A DNA stretch of 64,000 bases from Bradyrhizobium cajani (lineage in GTDB: Bacteria > Pseudomonadota > Alphaproteobacteria > Rhizobiales > Xanthobacteraceae): assembly GCF_009759665.1 (NCBI RefSeq), contig NZ_WQNE01000036.1, forward strand, positions 1 to 64,000, given 5' to 3'. Shown one piece after another: positions 49,034 through 57,964 of this stretch (within the stretch, counting starts at the first letter, position 1; each line of letters starts with the position of its first letter). A program made the position numbers and the translations under genes. The notes beneath the pieces were generated by a model. That model was given only the letters and a program-made list of their open reading frames with translations, had not been told where the DNA came from and made no database searches.

Positions 49034-50503
49034 ATGCGAAAAATTCCGACCAATTCTCCCTCGCCGGCCAAGGCCGAGCTCCCGCTCGACCTCACCGGCC
49101 CGCACATCACGACGGGCGCCTCCGCCGCGCACCGGCTGTACCAGGCCCTGTGCGAGATGATCGTCTCCGGGCTGGTTAAGCCCGGCGAGCCGTTGCCGCC
49201 CTCGCGCAGCTTGGCCAAACAGACGGGTTTTCGCCGCAACGCGGTCGTCACGGCCTATGAGCGTCTGATCGCCGATGGCTTTGCCGAGGCGACGGTCGGC
49301 TCCGGCACCTTCGTCGCGGCGCGCATCCCGGCGCGGGCGGCCGGTCCGAACAAGCAGAAGGCCGTGGTCGAAGCGCCGCGGCAGGGCGCATTCTCGCTCG
49401 GCTGCACCCATATCGACGCGCGCGCCGTGCAGCACTTTCGCGCCTTCGTCGGCCGGCGCATGCGCGCGTTCGGGTCCGAGCATCTGCACTATGGCGATCC
49501 CCGCGGCAGCCGCGAGCTGCGCGCGGCGATCGCCGATCATCTGTTGTCGGCGCGGGGGCTGCGCTGCGACCCTGATCAGATCATGCTGACGTCCGGCACG
49601 CTGCACGCGCTGCGCATCGTGCTGAGCGCGATCCTCAAACCCAACGACCAGGTGTGGTGCGAGGACCCCGGTTACCCCGCCGCGCGAAAAACCATCACGC
49701 ATTGCGGCAATCGCGCCGTGCACGTTCCCGTCGACGAGCAGGGACTGCGCGTCGCGCGCGGACGCGCCACCGCGCCGTCGGCGCGCGCGGCCTATGTGAC
49801 GCCATCGCATCAGTTTCCGCTGGGCGTGCAGATGTCGATGCCGCGGCGGCTCGAGCTGCTCGACTGGGCGAAGCAGGCCGGCGCCTTCGTGCTGGAGGAC
49901 GACTACGACAGCGAGTTTCGCTATGACGGCGCGCCGCTGAAGGCGCTCGCCGGCATCGATCATCTCCAGCGCGTGATCTACATGGGCACGTTCGCCAAGA
50001 CCTTGTTTCCAGGCCTGCGCATCGGCTATTGCGCCCTGCCCGAACGCCTGATCTCGGACGTGACGGCCGCACGCGCTGCACTCGACCGCTTTCCCGGCAC
50101 GCTGATGGAAGGCGCGGTGGCCGACATGCTCAACTCCGGCGCATTCGCCGCAAATCTCAAGCGCGTGCGGAAACTCTATCGCGAGGCGCGCGATGCGCTG
50201 GCCGAGACGCTGGAGACGGCGTCCGGCGGCGCGCTGTCCGTGCCGGTGCCCTCGCAAGGGCTGCACCTTGTCGCCCGGTTCGATCCATCGATCGATCTGT
50301 CGGTGGCCGCAGTTGCAAAACAGGCAGCCGGCGCGGAAGGCTGGCTGCTCGCCGACACCTATTCGCGGGCGCAGCCCCTGCCCGGTTTCGTGCTGGGATT
50401 CTCGGGCCACGCAGTTCCACAACTCGTGGCCTCAGCCGAACGGCTGGCGCGGGAATCGCGGACAGCCCTGCGGGCGAGCGGCAAACCGGCGCGACGGGCG
50501 TGA
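49034..50503 (+). CDS. MocR-type (PdxR-like) transcriptional regulator
   Basis: A 489-residue fusion: an N-terminal GntR winged helix (about 35-105: ALCEMIVSGLVKPGEPLPPS, then RRNAVVTAYERLIADGFAE) and a class I aminotransferase-like domain with LEDDYDSEFRYDG (PLP-pyridine Asp) and GTFAKTLFPGLRIGY (Schiff-base Lys). Such regulators bind PLP and an amino acid. Divergent from the PNPOx-family gene, its probable target. The frame opens at 48938; ATG 49034 is my choice because it matches family length. Confidence 0.93.
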   Translation: MRKIPTNSPSPAKAELPLDLTGPHITTGASAAHRLYQALCEMIVSGLVKPGEPLPPSRSLAKQTGFRRNAVVTAYERLIADGFAEATVGSGTFVAARIPARAAGPNKQKAVVEAPRQGAFSLGCTHIDARAVQHFRAFVGRRMRAFGSEHLHYGDPRGSRELRAAIADHLLSARGLRCDPDQIMLTSGTLHALRIVLSAILKPNDQVWCEDPGYPAARKTITHCGNRAVHVPVDEQGLRVARGRATAPSARAAYVTPSHQFPLGVQMSMPRRLELLDWAKQAGAFVLEDDYDSEFRYDGAPLKALAGIDHLQRVIYMGTFAKTLFPGLRIGYCALPERLISDVTAARAALDRFPGTLMEGAVADMLNSGAFAANLKRVRKLYREARDALAETLETASGGALSVPVPSQGLHLVARFDPSIDLSVAAVAKQAAGAEGWLLADTYSRAQPLPGFVLGFSGHAVPQLVASAERLARESRTALRASGKPARRA

Positions 50504-50552
50504 CGAAGCTTCACTATGAGAATCGCCGGCCGGTCCCTACATTGCAGCATCG

Positions 50553-50816
50553 ATGACGGAACCTCTCATCATGCTTCTCTGCCGTGCAGCCAGCCTCTCG
50601 CTCGTGATCTCCATCGCCCTCGCCGCGACGGCGCATGCGGGCACGGTCGGACGTGAACAGGACATCGGCGACCTCAAGCTCGGCCAGCGCGTGCTCGTCG
50701 ATGATGGGACCTGCCCTGCCGGGCAGGTCAAGGAAGTGCGCGGCGCGAAGATGACCGACAAGGGAGTCTCGCGGACGAGCGCCTGCGTGCCGCGCTACGG
50801 TCCGAAATCCAGGTGA
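50553..50816 (+). CDS. small secreted hypothetical protein (DUF6719-like)
   Basis: An 87-residue protein with a signal peptide (LLCRAASLSLVISIALAATA, cleavage near AHAG) and a short mature part: DIGDLKLGQRVLVDDGTCPA with GQVKEVRGAKMTDKGVSRTS and a second Cys. I associate the LGQRVLVDDGTCPxGQ pattern with a small rhizobial exported family of unknown function. Two cysteines may form a disulfide. Start ATG 50553 or 50571. Convergent with the next gene, 6 bp apart. Confidence 0.8.
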   Translation: MTEPLIMLLCRAASLSLVISIALAATAHAGTVGREQDIGDLKLGQRVLVDDGTCPAGQVKEVRGAKMTDKGVSRTSACVPRYGPKSR

Positions 50817-50822
50817 TGAGAA

Positions 50823-51185
50823 CTATTTTGCCGGATCGAACATGCACTGCAGGGTCGGCTTGGCGATCTTGGTGAAGGTCGGACCGATCTCGCCCTGCTT
50901 GGAGGTCGGCACCCAATCGGTCTCGATCGTCGGCACGCCGGTCTCGCTGATGCCGCGCAGCAGCGCCTCACGCAAATCGCGGTCCTCGACGACGGCGGCA
51001 GCATGGTCATGCAGGCAGCCGCAGACTTCCTCCGGATGCTCCCAGCGCCCGAGCATGTGCGGCGCACACTGACGCACGAATTCGCTGCGTGGATCCGGTA
51101 GCCTCGAGGGCGTACGCACCTGCGCCTGCGCGGAACTGATCGTCAGAAGGGAAATGCACGCTGCGGCGCAGAGGCGAACAAGCAT
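50823..51185 (-). CDS. secreted hypothetical protein
   Basis: A 120-residue exported protein. Signal peptide MLVRLCAAACISLLTISSAQ (cleavage near AQA) and a helical mature part with an EFVRQCAPHM ... EEVCGCLHDHAAAVVED pattern, giving at least four cysteines. ATG 51185 has AAAGG upstream; the longer frame upstream lacks coding character. No known family. A 54-residue gene follows upstream on the same strand, 37 bp away. Confidence 0.78.
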   Translation of the reverse strand: MLVRLCAAACISLLTISSAQAQVRTPSRLPDPRSEFVRQCAPHMLGRWEHPEEVCGCLHDHAAAVVEDRDLREALLRGISETGVPTIETDWVPTSKQGEIGPTFTKIAKPTLQCMFDPAK

Positions 51186-51222
51186 GATGGCCTTTATCGG
51201 CTGATTTTTTTCTCGCGGGCGA

Positions 51223-51387
51223 TCAGAAGCGCGCCGCGACCATGATTGGCTGCGCCACCGCGGTCGTGACCGGCGAGCCGCTGTACTGGAACGTGCCGAC
51301 ACCGGGGAGATTGCCGTCCGGCGAGCCCGCGAACGAGGAACCGACGAGCACGAAGCCGAAAGCGAGGATGAAGCTGAGCGCGCGCAT
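51223..51387 (-). CDS. 54-residue secreted small protein
   Basis: MRALSFILAFGFVLVGSSFA is a strong signal peptide, leaving a mature peptide of about 34 residues (GSPDGNLPGVGTFQYSGSPV...). CGGAGACAGG lies just before ATG 51387. Too short for most gene finders. I recognise similar short exported proteins in Bradyrhizobium. It could be processed to a secreted peptide; function unknown. Confidence 0.65.
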   Translation of the reverse strand: MRALSFILAFGFVLVGSSFAGSPDGNLPGVGTFQYSGSPVTTAVAQPIMVAARF

Positions 51388-52042
51388 GGACCTGTCTCCG
51401 AATTCCGTAGCCGGCGGTGAGCCGTCGTCGTTGCCAAGCTGATAACCATGGGCGGTTTCGCGCGTGATGCGCCAAAGGCCGAAAATGGTTTCATTTCCGT
51501 GAGAATTGTTTCGTCCCGTCCGAGGCGACGAAACATTCGGCGGAAAATCTCAATCTTTTCAGTAAGGTCCTCCCGGCGCTCAGAGTGACCCGGCAGGCCG
51601 AGCGGGAACTCGCGAGCACGCTGCATGCAGGCGCCGTCACCTGTGCGCCTTGCACGCTTCACATGCATTTTACGTTTTTCTGCTGAAGAGAGGCCGAAAC
51701 GAGGGCTGGGACTTGCCGAACCGGGGGCGCTTCGGCTGCGACCCAAGCCATCGAAACCCAGACGTCCGGATCACCGGACGCATTCACGTGAGGGATGGCC
51801 ACCATGATGGCGCAAGATCGCGCAACGATGCGCGACGCGGACCAATGCACGGACCGCTCCGATCAACGACAAATTCGCAGCCCCGCCACGTCGCCCGGCG
51901 AAATGGCGCTGCAATCGAGCCGCGGCTACGAGGCCGCGCCGCAGGCATTCGTGCGGCTGACCGGCTCACATCTCGCCAAACCGCGCGGCTGCCGCGCGGT
52001 CGTCACTACATGAACGGAGGCGTCACTGAGTGAACGCAGGCG
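51388..52042. other. gene-poor stretch with a weak frame and a short tandem repeat
   Basis: About 655 bp. A frame at 51795-52013 (MATMMAQDRATMRDADQCTD...) has GAGGG upstream and acceptable codon use, but I recognise nothing in it. A direct repeat of about 20 bp (TGAACGGAGGCGTCACTGAG, then TGAACGCAGGCGTCACTGAG, then partial) ends in the creA stop region. Otherwise nothing seen. Confidence 0.4.
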
Positions 52043-52591
52043 TCACTGAGTGAAGAAGTCGCCGCACTTCTCGACGTTGGCGTCAGCCGGTCCCCACGGC
52101 ATGATCGGCACGGTCGAGGTCGAGTTCTTCGGCGAACCCTCGATCAGCTTGTCCGAATAGACCATGTAGACCAGCACGTTGCGCTTGGCGTCGCAGCCGC
52201 GCACGATCTGCATCTTCTTGAAGAACAGTGAGCGGCGCCGGCGGAACATATCGTCGCCCTGCTCCATCTTGTTCTTGAACTTGATCGGCCCCACCTGCCG
52301 GCAGGCGAGCGAGATGTCCGAGACCTCTTCCGCAAGTCCCAGCCAGCCCTTGAATCCGCCCTTCTCCGGCACCGTGAAATGACAGGCCACGCCCTCGACC
52401 TCGGGATCATCGAGGCCATAGGTCGCGAGCTTGTCGTTCGGGCTCATCCACTTGAACACGGTCGAGCGGCGGAAGATCAGATCCGGCTCATCGGCGGCAG
52501 AGGCGGACGCCATTGGCATGGTCAGAGCCAGGAGGAATAAAACGAGGTCTTTCAAGCGGATGCGGGAAAGACCGGGGAAACGAGATGACAT
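52043..52591 (-). CDS. creA: CreA family protein
   Basis: A 182-residue exported protein of the CreA family. A hydrophobic signal (DLVLFLLALTMPMASASA) is followed by conserved segments VEGVACHFTVPEKGGFKGWL, DISLACRQVGPI, DMFRRRRSLFFKKMQIVRGC and NVLVYMVYSDKLIEGSPKNS. Length fits. CreA has no proven activity. The stop codon lies in a 20-bp tandem duplication. Confidence 0.93.
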   Translation of the reverse strand: MSSRFPGLSRIRLKDLVLFLLALTMPMASASAADEPDLIFRRSTVFKWMSPNDKLATYGLDDPEVEGVACHFTVPEKGGFKGWLGLAEEVSDISLACRQVGPIKFKNKMEQGDDMFRRRRSLFFKKMQIVRGCDAKRNVLVYMVYSDKLIEGSPKNSTSTVPIMPWGPADANVEKCGDFFTQ

Positions 52592-52799
52592 GAAGTTCTC
52601 CGGTAAGAAGTCCCCGCAATGTAGGCATGAGGCCGCCGGTCAGGAAGACGACGGACGCCCGGGGCGCAGCCGCCGTTTACCGCTCCGTGAGGCTTTTTTG
52701 TTACGTGTTGGACAAAAGTCGCTGATGGCAGAACCGCCGTGCTGGTGAACGCGTATCCCCTCTGCGAGACTAACGTCTGATTGGATTGTGGATTCGAGG

Positions 52800-54464
52800 A
52801 TGAATAGCGTGAACGGGTCCGGTTTTTCTGCCAAGCCGGCGCGTCTGTGGCAGGTCGCCATTTTGACGGCGGCAGGTGCGATCGGCACGACCAGCCAAGC
52901 GGACGCAGCGTTCTACTACTGGACGGATTATTCCGACGGGTCCTACTACGCCCGGCCGGACCGGTATCCCGAAATTCCGCGCCAGAAGCCGCAGAAGCGC
53001 GGCACCGCCGGCAAGAAACAAGTCGTCACCGAGAAGGAAGCCGGCACGAAGCCGCAAGGGCCGCTGGTGATCGTCGTATCGATCGACCGGCAGAAGGTCA
53101 CCATTTACGACACCAACGGCGTGTTCGCGGAATCCCCGGTCTCGACCGGCATGAAGGGCCATTCGACGCCGATGGGCGTCTTCAGCGTCATCCAGAAGCA
53201 CAAGTTCCACCATTCCAACATCTATAGCGGCGCGCCGATGCCGTACATGCAGCGGATCACCTGGTCCGGCGTCGCCATGCATGCCGGCGTGCTGCCAGGC
53301 TATCCGGCGTCCCATGGCTGCATCCGCATGCCGATGGCGTTCGCGGTGAAGATGTGGAATTGGACCAGGATGGGCGCGCGCGTCATCGTCGCGCCCGGCG
53401 AGATGACGCCGCACAGCTTCTCGCATCCCCTGCTCGCCTCCGTGCGCGTGCCGCCGCAGCCTGCGGCCAGCCTCGAACCGCACACCAATGTCGCAGACAA
53501 GGCCGACAAGGGCGCGGCGCAAACCAAGAGCGCTGAAGCCAAGCCGGTCGAAACCAGGACCGCCAGCGCAGACACCGTGCTCGACCTTCGCTCGTCGGTC
53601 GGCCATACCGTGATGTCCGATGTGACGACCGGCAATGCACCGGTCCGCGAAGAGGCCGCGGCATCAGCCGACAAGATTGAAGCGCCCGCCAAGTCCGAGA
53701 CCCGGACCGCCGAGACCAGGACCGCCGAGGCGTCCGACGCGGCCAAGCCGGCGAGTGCTGAAGCGAAGCCCATTGAGGCCACGGAAGCGCCCAAGGCTTC
53801 TACGGCAGCTTCCACGGCCACCGCTGACAAGCCTGCCGGCAAGATCGGACCTGCCAAGATTGGACCTGCCAAGATCGAGGCCGCCGACTCCGCGAAGAAG
53901 CCGGATGCACCGTTCACGCCTCCAGCAGTCGCCGCCTCACCCGATGCGAAGAAGGACGAGACCCGCGTTGCCGATCCCGCGCCCGCCGCAAAACCGGAAG
54001 CGCCCAAGCGGGCCGGCCAGATCGCCATCTTCATCAGCCGGAAGGACTCCAAGCTCTACGTCCGGCAGAACTTCGCGCCGCTGTTCGACGTGCCCATCAC
54101 CATCGCCGCGAGCGATCGTCCGCTCGGAACCCATGTGTTCACAGCCGAGGTCGACAAGACCGACGCCAATGCGCTGCATTGGTCGGTGGTGTCGCTGCCC
54201 GTCTCCGCCCGCGCCGCGGCGCGCGAGGACGACGGCCGCGTGACCCGCCGCCAGCGTGGCGCCGCGGTGATCCCCGTCGCCGCAAAGCCTGTGATCACGC
54301 CCAATAGCCCGGCTGAGGCGCTCGACCGCGTCTCGATCCCCGCCGACACGATGGCGAAGATCAACGAGATGCTGACCACCGGCAGCTCGATCATCATCTC
54401 CGACCAGGGCATCAACCAGGGCGAGACCGGCGAAGGCACCGATTTCATCGTCCGCCTCTACTAG
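52800..54464 (+). CDS. L,D-transpeptidase (YkuD) with Ala/Lys-rich linker and second half-domain
   Basis: A 554-residue envelope protein. After an N-terminal export segment, a YkuD domain (about 90-205) holds GHSTPMGVFSV and the active-site ASHGCIRM (Cys174, His172), forming 3-3 peptidoglycan crosslinks or anchoring proteins. A linker of about 200 residues follows, rich in Ala, Lys, Glu and Thr, with a small GPAKI duplication. The C-terminus (IAIFISRKDSKLYVRQNF..., RPLGTHVFTA) repeats the first half of a YkuD domain without a catalytic Cys. Start ATG 52800 or the GTG twelve bp earlier. Confidence 0.9.
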   Translation: MNSVNGSGFSAKPARLWQVAILTAAGAIGTTSQADAAFYYWTDYSDGSYYARPDRYPEIPRQKPQKRGTAGKKQVVTEKEAGTKPQGPLVIVVSIDRQKVTIYDTNGVFAESPVSTGMKGHSTPMGVFSVIQKHKFHHSNIYSGAPMPYMQRITWSGVAMHAGVLPGYPASHGCIRMPMAFAVKMWNWTRMGARVIVAPGEMTPHSFSHPLLASVRVPPQPAASLEPHTNVADKADKGAAQTKSAEAKPVETRTASADTVLDLRSSVGHTVMSDVTTGNAPVREEAAASADKIEAPAKSETRTAETRTAEASDAAKPASAEAKPIEATEAPKASTAASTATADKPAGKIGPAKIGPAKIEAADSAKKPDAPFTPPAVAASPDAKKDETRVADPAPAAKPEAPKRAGQIAIFISRKDSKLYVRQNFAPLFDVPITIAASDRPLGTHVFTAEVDKTDANALHWSVVSLPVSARAAAREDDGRVTRRQRGAAVIPVAAKPVITPNSPAEALDRVSIPADTMAKINEMLTTGSSIIISDQGINQGETGEGTDFIVRLY

Positions 54465-54552
54465 GCTTCCCCGCTCCCGATAACGCGGTGTTGACGAGGC
54501 CGTTTTCGCCGGCAGAGTAACATGCCCTCGGATCATTTCGGGGGACGCCGTC

Positions 54553-55122
54553 ATGATGAATCGCAGGATGATGCTCATCGCGACGCTCGCCGGCACGCTC
54601 GCCCCGGCAACGCGCGCATTCGCCGATGCGGCCATGAGCCGGATTTCGGCCTACGCCTTCTCCTTCCCTGCCTTGTCGGGCGACGATATCCGCCTTGCCG
54701 CGTTCACCGGCAAACCACTGCTGGTGGTCAACACCGCTTCGCTCTGCGGCTACACTCCGCAATATGCGGGGCTGCAAGAGATCTGGAGCGAGTTTCGCGA
54801 ACGCGGGTTCACAGTGATCGGCGTGCCCTCCAATGATTTCGGCGGACAGGAGCCGGGCGGTACGCGCGAAATCTCGGAGACCGCGCACCACCAATACGGC
54901 GTTACCTTCCCGGTCACGGCCAAGGTCGGCGTGGTCGGCGCGAAGGCGCATCCATTCTACAAATGGGCCGCCGAGGCGCGGCCGCGGGAGGTTCCGAAGT
55001 GGAACTTCCACAAATACCTGATTGGCCGCGACGGCTATATCGCCGAGGTTTTTCCATCTGCGATCGAACCGACCGACACACGGATCAAGACCGCAATCGC
55101 GAAGGCGCTGGCCGACAGTTGA
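54553..55122 (+). CDS. glutathione peroxidase family protein, exported
   Basis: A 189-residue thiol peroxidase. A signal peptide (RRMMLIATLAGTLAPATRAF, cleavage near ADA) precedes the domain. The peroxidatic Cys65 is in NTASLCGYTPQYAGL, GVPSNDFGGQEPG holds the Gln, and KWNFHKYLI the Trp/Asn, so the catalytic tetrad is present. Extra N-terminal export is less common than the cytoplasmic form and suggests a periplasmic peroxide role. A short promoter-like gap precedes it. Confidence 0.93.
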   Translation: MMNRRMMLIATLAGTLAPATRAFADAAMSRISAYAFSFPALSGDDIRLAAFTGKPLLVVNTASLCGYTPQYAGLQEIWSEFRERGFTVIGVPSNDFGGQEPGGTREISETAHHQYGVTFPVTAKVGVVGAKAHPFYKWAAEARPREVPKWNFHKYLIGRDGYIAEVFPSAIEPTDTRIKTAIAKALADS

Positions 55123-55286
55123 CGCCGCGCGCCTCATCCGGTTGGGCACAATTGTGGCGAGGCATCAAACAGCCGTTGCAATGGCGAGGGCCCACCATCT
55201 AGGCTAAGATTGTTTGGGGCAGGATGGGTTTTGCCGGAGGCGAAAAGCCGCGGCGGAACAACGGGATCAATCTCGAGGACAACACC

Positions 55287-56312
55287 ATGCGTGTGGCGGC
55301 AGGACTGATTTTGGCAAGCGCGATGTCTTTCGGCATGACGGGCGCGGCATGGTCGCAGACCCCAGCCGCCAAGCCCGCAGCTGCCACGCAAGCCGCACCG
55401 GCGGCGACACCGGCCGCTTCAACGCCCGCGGCAGCACCGGCGGCCGCTCCTGCAACGGCCGCCGCGCCCGCGGGCTTCGTCAATCCGCCGCCGCCCAAAC
55501 AGGCGCCGCAGCCGGCGCGCGCAGCCTGCAACACTCAGGGCGCGCTGGGAGTCGCCCGCACCGTGGAGATCGACACCACGGGCGGTCCGGGCTTCGGCTT
55601 CGAGCATTTCAAGGAGCTCGATTTCCTGCGCGACCACGAGGTGGTGCTGACCTTCGACGACGGCCCCTGGCCGAAGAACACGCCCGCGGTGCTGAAGGCG
55701 CTCGCCGACGAGTGCACCACCGGCATCTTCTTCTCCATCGGCAAGCACGCGACCTACGAGCCGGAGATCCTCAAGCAGGTCTACGCGGCCGGCCACACCG
55801 TGGGGACCCACACCTGGTCGCACGCCAATCTCAACAACAAGAAGCTCACGGAAGCGCAGCGCAAGGAAGAGATCGAGAAGGGACTTTCCGCGGTGAAGTG
55901 GGCGCTCGGCGGCATCTCGCCCTCGCCGTTCTTCCGCTTCCCGGCGCTCCAGCATCCGCCAGAGATGGTCACCTATCTCGGCAATCGCAACACGGCGATC
56001 TTCTCCTGCGATATCGACTCCTTCGACTTCAAGGCCTCCAAGCCCGAGAAGGTGGTCGAGACCGTGATGAAGAAGCTCGACGCCAAGGGCAAGGGCATCA
56101 TCCTGATGCACGACTTCCAGAAGCATACTGCGGAAGCCCTGCCCGAGCTGCTCAAGCGCCTGAAGGCCGGCGGCTACAAGGTGGTGGCGATGCGCGCAAA
56201 ATTCCCGGCCTCGACGCTGCCCGAATACGACCAGGAGCTGCTCAAGGACGCCAAGCTGCCGACGGTGAGCCAGCGCCCGGTCAATTCCGTGGTCACGACC
56301 GTTTCCGAATAG
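55287..56312 (+). CDS. polysaccharide deacetylase (NodB-type)
   Basis: A 341-residue exported carbohydrate esterase (CE4). Signal peptide MRVAAGLILASAMSFGMTGA, then an Ala/Pro-rich linker of about 60 residues, then the NodB domain: TFDDGP (122-127), the metal-binding GTHTWSH (173-179), FFRFPAL and the late IILMHDFQKHT (His). All family metal ligands are visible. It deacetylates peptidoglycan, chitin-like or exopolysaccharide sugars; the linker suggests action away from the membrane. ATG 55287 has GAGGA upstream. Confidence 0.93.
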   Translation: MRVAAGLILASAMSFGMTGAAWSQTPAAKPAAATQAAPAATPAASTPAAAPAAAPATAAAPAGFVNPPPPKQAPQPARAACNTQGALGVARTVEIDTTGGPGFGFEHFKELDFLRDHEVVLTFDDGPWPKNTPAVLKALADECTTGIFFSIGKHATYEPEILKQVYAAGHTVGTHTWSHANLNNKKLTEAQRKEEIEKGLSAVKWALGGISPSPFFRFPALQHPPEMVTYLGNRNTAIFSCDIDSFDFKASKPEKVVETVMKKLDAKGKGIILMHDFQKHTAEALPELLKRLKAGGYKVVAMRAKFPASTLPEYDQELLKDAKLPTVSQRPVNSVVTTVSE

Positions 56313-56319
56313 AAGGCAA

Positions 56320-56874
56320 TTGTCTTTCCGGTTCGAAGGCTACGTCATCGTCTCCGCGGACGGCATGCTCGCCGACGCGACGCATGTGATGCCGGACACT
56401 CTGAAGTTCGAAGGCGACAAGCTGTTCTTCGAGCAGGCGCTCGATCGCGCCGCGCTGATCGTGCACGGCCGGCGCTCGCACGAGCAGCAGCCGAATTCGC
56501 CCAAGCGCAAGCGGCTGATCCTGACCCGCAAGATCAAGGCCCTCACCGTTGATCCGGAGCTGCCGAACGCCACGTTGTGGAACCCGGATCACGCGAGCTT
56601 CGAAGAGGCCTGCGCCTTCGCCGACGTCACCTCCGGCACGGTCGCGATCATCGGCGGCCCCGTCGTGTTCAACATGTTCATGGACCGCTACGACACGTTC
56701 TGGCTCTCGGAAGCCCCGCATCTGCGTCTGCCCGGCGGTGAAGGCTGTTTTGTCGGCGTGCCGGATCGGACGCCCCATGAGGTGCTTGCGTTGCACGGGA
56801 TGAAGCCGGGCGCGCCGTACCTGCTCGACGCGGCGCATGACGTTACTGTCACGCCGTGGCGTCGGGTGAATTAG
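56320..56874 (+). CDS. dihydrofolate-reductase-like (RibD C-terminal) protein
   Basis: A 184-residue protein of the RibD-C/DHFR fold: start SFRFEGYVIVSADGMLADAT, VHGRRSHEQQPNSPKRKRLI, and GTVAIIGGPVVFNMFMDRYD (GG-x-x-V/L-F). It should bind NADPH; true DHFR activity is unlikely. Starts at TTG 56320 with AGAAGG upstream, 7 bp after the deacetylase stop, so possibly co-transcribed with it, though the functions are unrelated. Confidence 0.85.
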   Translation: MSFRFEGYVIVSADGMLADATHVMPDTLKFEGDKLFFEQALDRAALIVHGRRSHEQQPNSPKRKRLILTRKIKALTVDPELPNATLWNPDHASFEEACAFADVTSGTVAIIGGPVVFNMFMDRYDTFWLSEAPHLRLPGGEGCFVGVPDRTPHEVLALHGMKPGAPYLLDAAHDVTVTPWRRVN

Positions 56875-56986
56875 TCCGCGGCTGCGCGAAGCGCAGTCCC
56901 GCGGGCGTAATCCACCTCTTTTGCGTCCGCTGGGAGACACCGTGGTGGCTTCGCCTACGGCCAACCCACCCTACAAGCCACGAGTG

Positions 56987-57439
56987 CTACACGTCCCCGT
57001 AAGCCGTCTCGGCCGAACGCGTGGCGCGGCCGTAGCCCATGATCATGAACAGCGCGCCGATGATCGACAGGTTCTTCAGCGCGTCGACCAGCATCTTGGC
57101 ATTGTCTGGCGGCACCTGGTTCCAGAAGTCGTAGAACAGCACGGTTGCGACCGCAACGTAGATGATCAACAGCATCGCGAAGAAACGTGCGCCGAAATTC
57201 AGCGCGATCATCAGTCCGGCGACAACCTCGAGCGCGCCAACGGCGATCGCCAGCAGCTGCGGCGTGGTCATCGCGGTCGCGGTCTCGACCTGCTTGGCGT
57301 AGGGCTCAATCATGTCGGGCACCACGACCTTGGTCGCGATGAAATCCGCCGTCGTCTGGATGGCGAAAAGCTTGGTCGCGCCCGTGTAGATGAACAGCAC
57401 GGCGAACAGAATCCGCCCGAAAGTCACGAACGCTGGCAT
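56987..57439 (-). CDS. DoxX family membrane protein
   Basis: A 150-residue protein with four membrane helices, opening GRILFAVLFIYTGATKLFAI, then ALEVVAGLMIALNFGAR and LIIYVAVATVLFYDFW, ending in a helix with GALFMIMGYGRA. This is the DoxX/SURF4-like pattern of inner-membrane proteins linked to redox or thiol stress. Length typical. The tail SAETAYGDV is polar. Confidence 0.93.
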   Translation of the reverse strand: MPAFVTFGRILFAVLFIYTGATKLFAIQTTADFIATKVVVPDMIEPYAKQVETATAMTTPQLLAIAVGALEVVAGLMIALNFGARFFAMLLIIYVAVATVLFYDFWNQVPPDNAKMLVDALKNLSIIGALFMIMGYGRATRSAETAYGDV

Positions 57440-57964
57440 GATCGGCCTCTTGGCAAAGCGCTAAGCACGGGACGCGTAAGGGATTATGAAGAGTCCGCTT
57501 GAGGTTTTCAAACGGGGAAATGACGAAACTCTTTTGAAAAGATTAAACGACCAAGGCTCGGGCGCTGTGCTCCCTCGCCCCGTTCTTACGGGGAGAGGGT
57601 TGGGACGAGGGACTGCTTCCGCGGTCACGGTGACAGCTGGACTCGCGGAGGCTCCCCCTCACCCGGAATTCAAGCTGCGCTTGAATTCCGGCCCCTCGCC
57701 GCAAACGGCAGGGCTATCGCAAATGACTTTTGGGCGGGACCTGAGCGAGCGCCTCGTCCTTCGAGACGACCGTTTTGCGGTCTCCTCAGGATGAGGCTAA
57801 GCGGCATCTTTGCCTGTGGAAACTGCCGCCGCGCACTCCATCCTCATCCTGAGGGCCCGCCGCAGGCGGGCGTCTCGAAGGATGGCCGCGGGCGAGCTAT
57901 TCGCCACGTTTTTCGCCATATGCGATTGCCCTACCGCAAACGGGGAGAGGCGGAGAACCGATCC
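57440..57964. repeat. intergenic stretch packed with palindromic repeats
   Basis: No gene. It contains CTCCCTCGCCCCGTTCTTAC with GGGGAGAGGG (from 57570), a perfect 11-bp-arm hairpin GGAATTCAAGC-TGC-GCTTGAATTCC (57665-57689), and an inverted pair around CTCGTCCTTCGAGACG (57750) and GTCTCGAAGGATGG (57870) enclosing CTCAGGATGAGG and CCTCATCCTGAGG. Three repeat families nested here suggest repeated insertion at a tolerant site. Confidence 0.7.
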
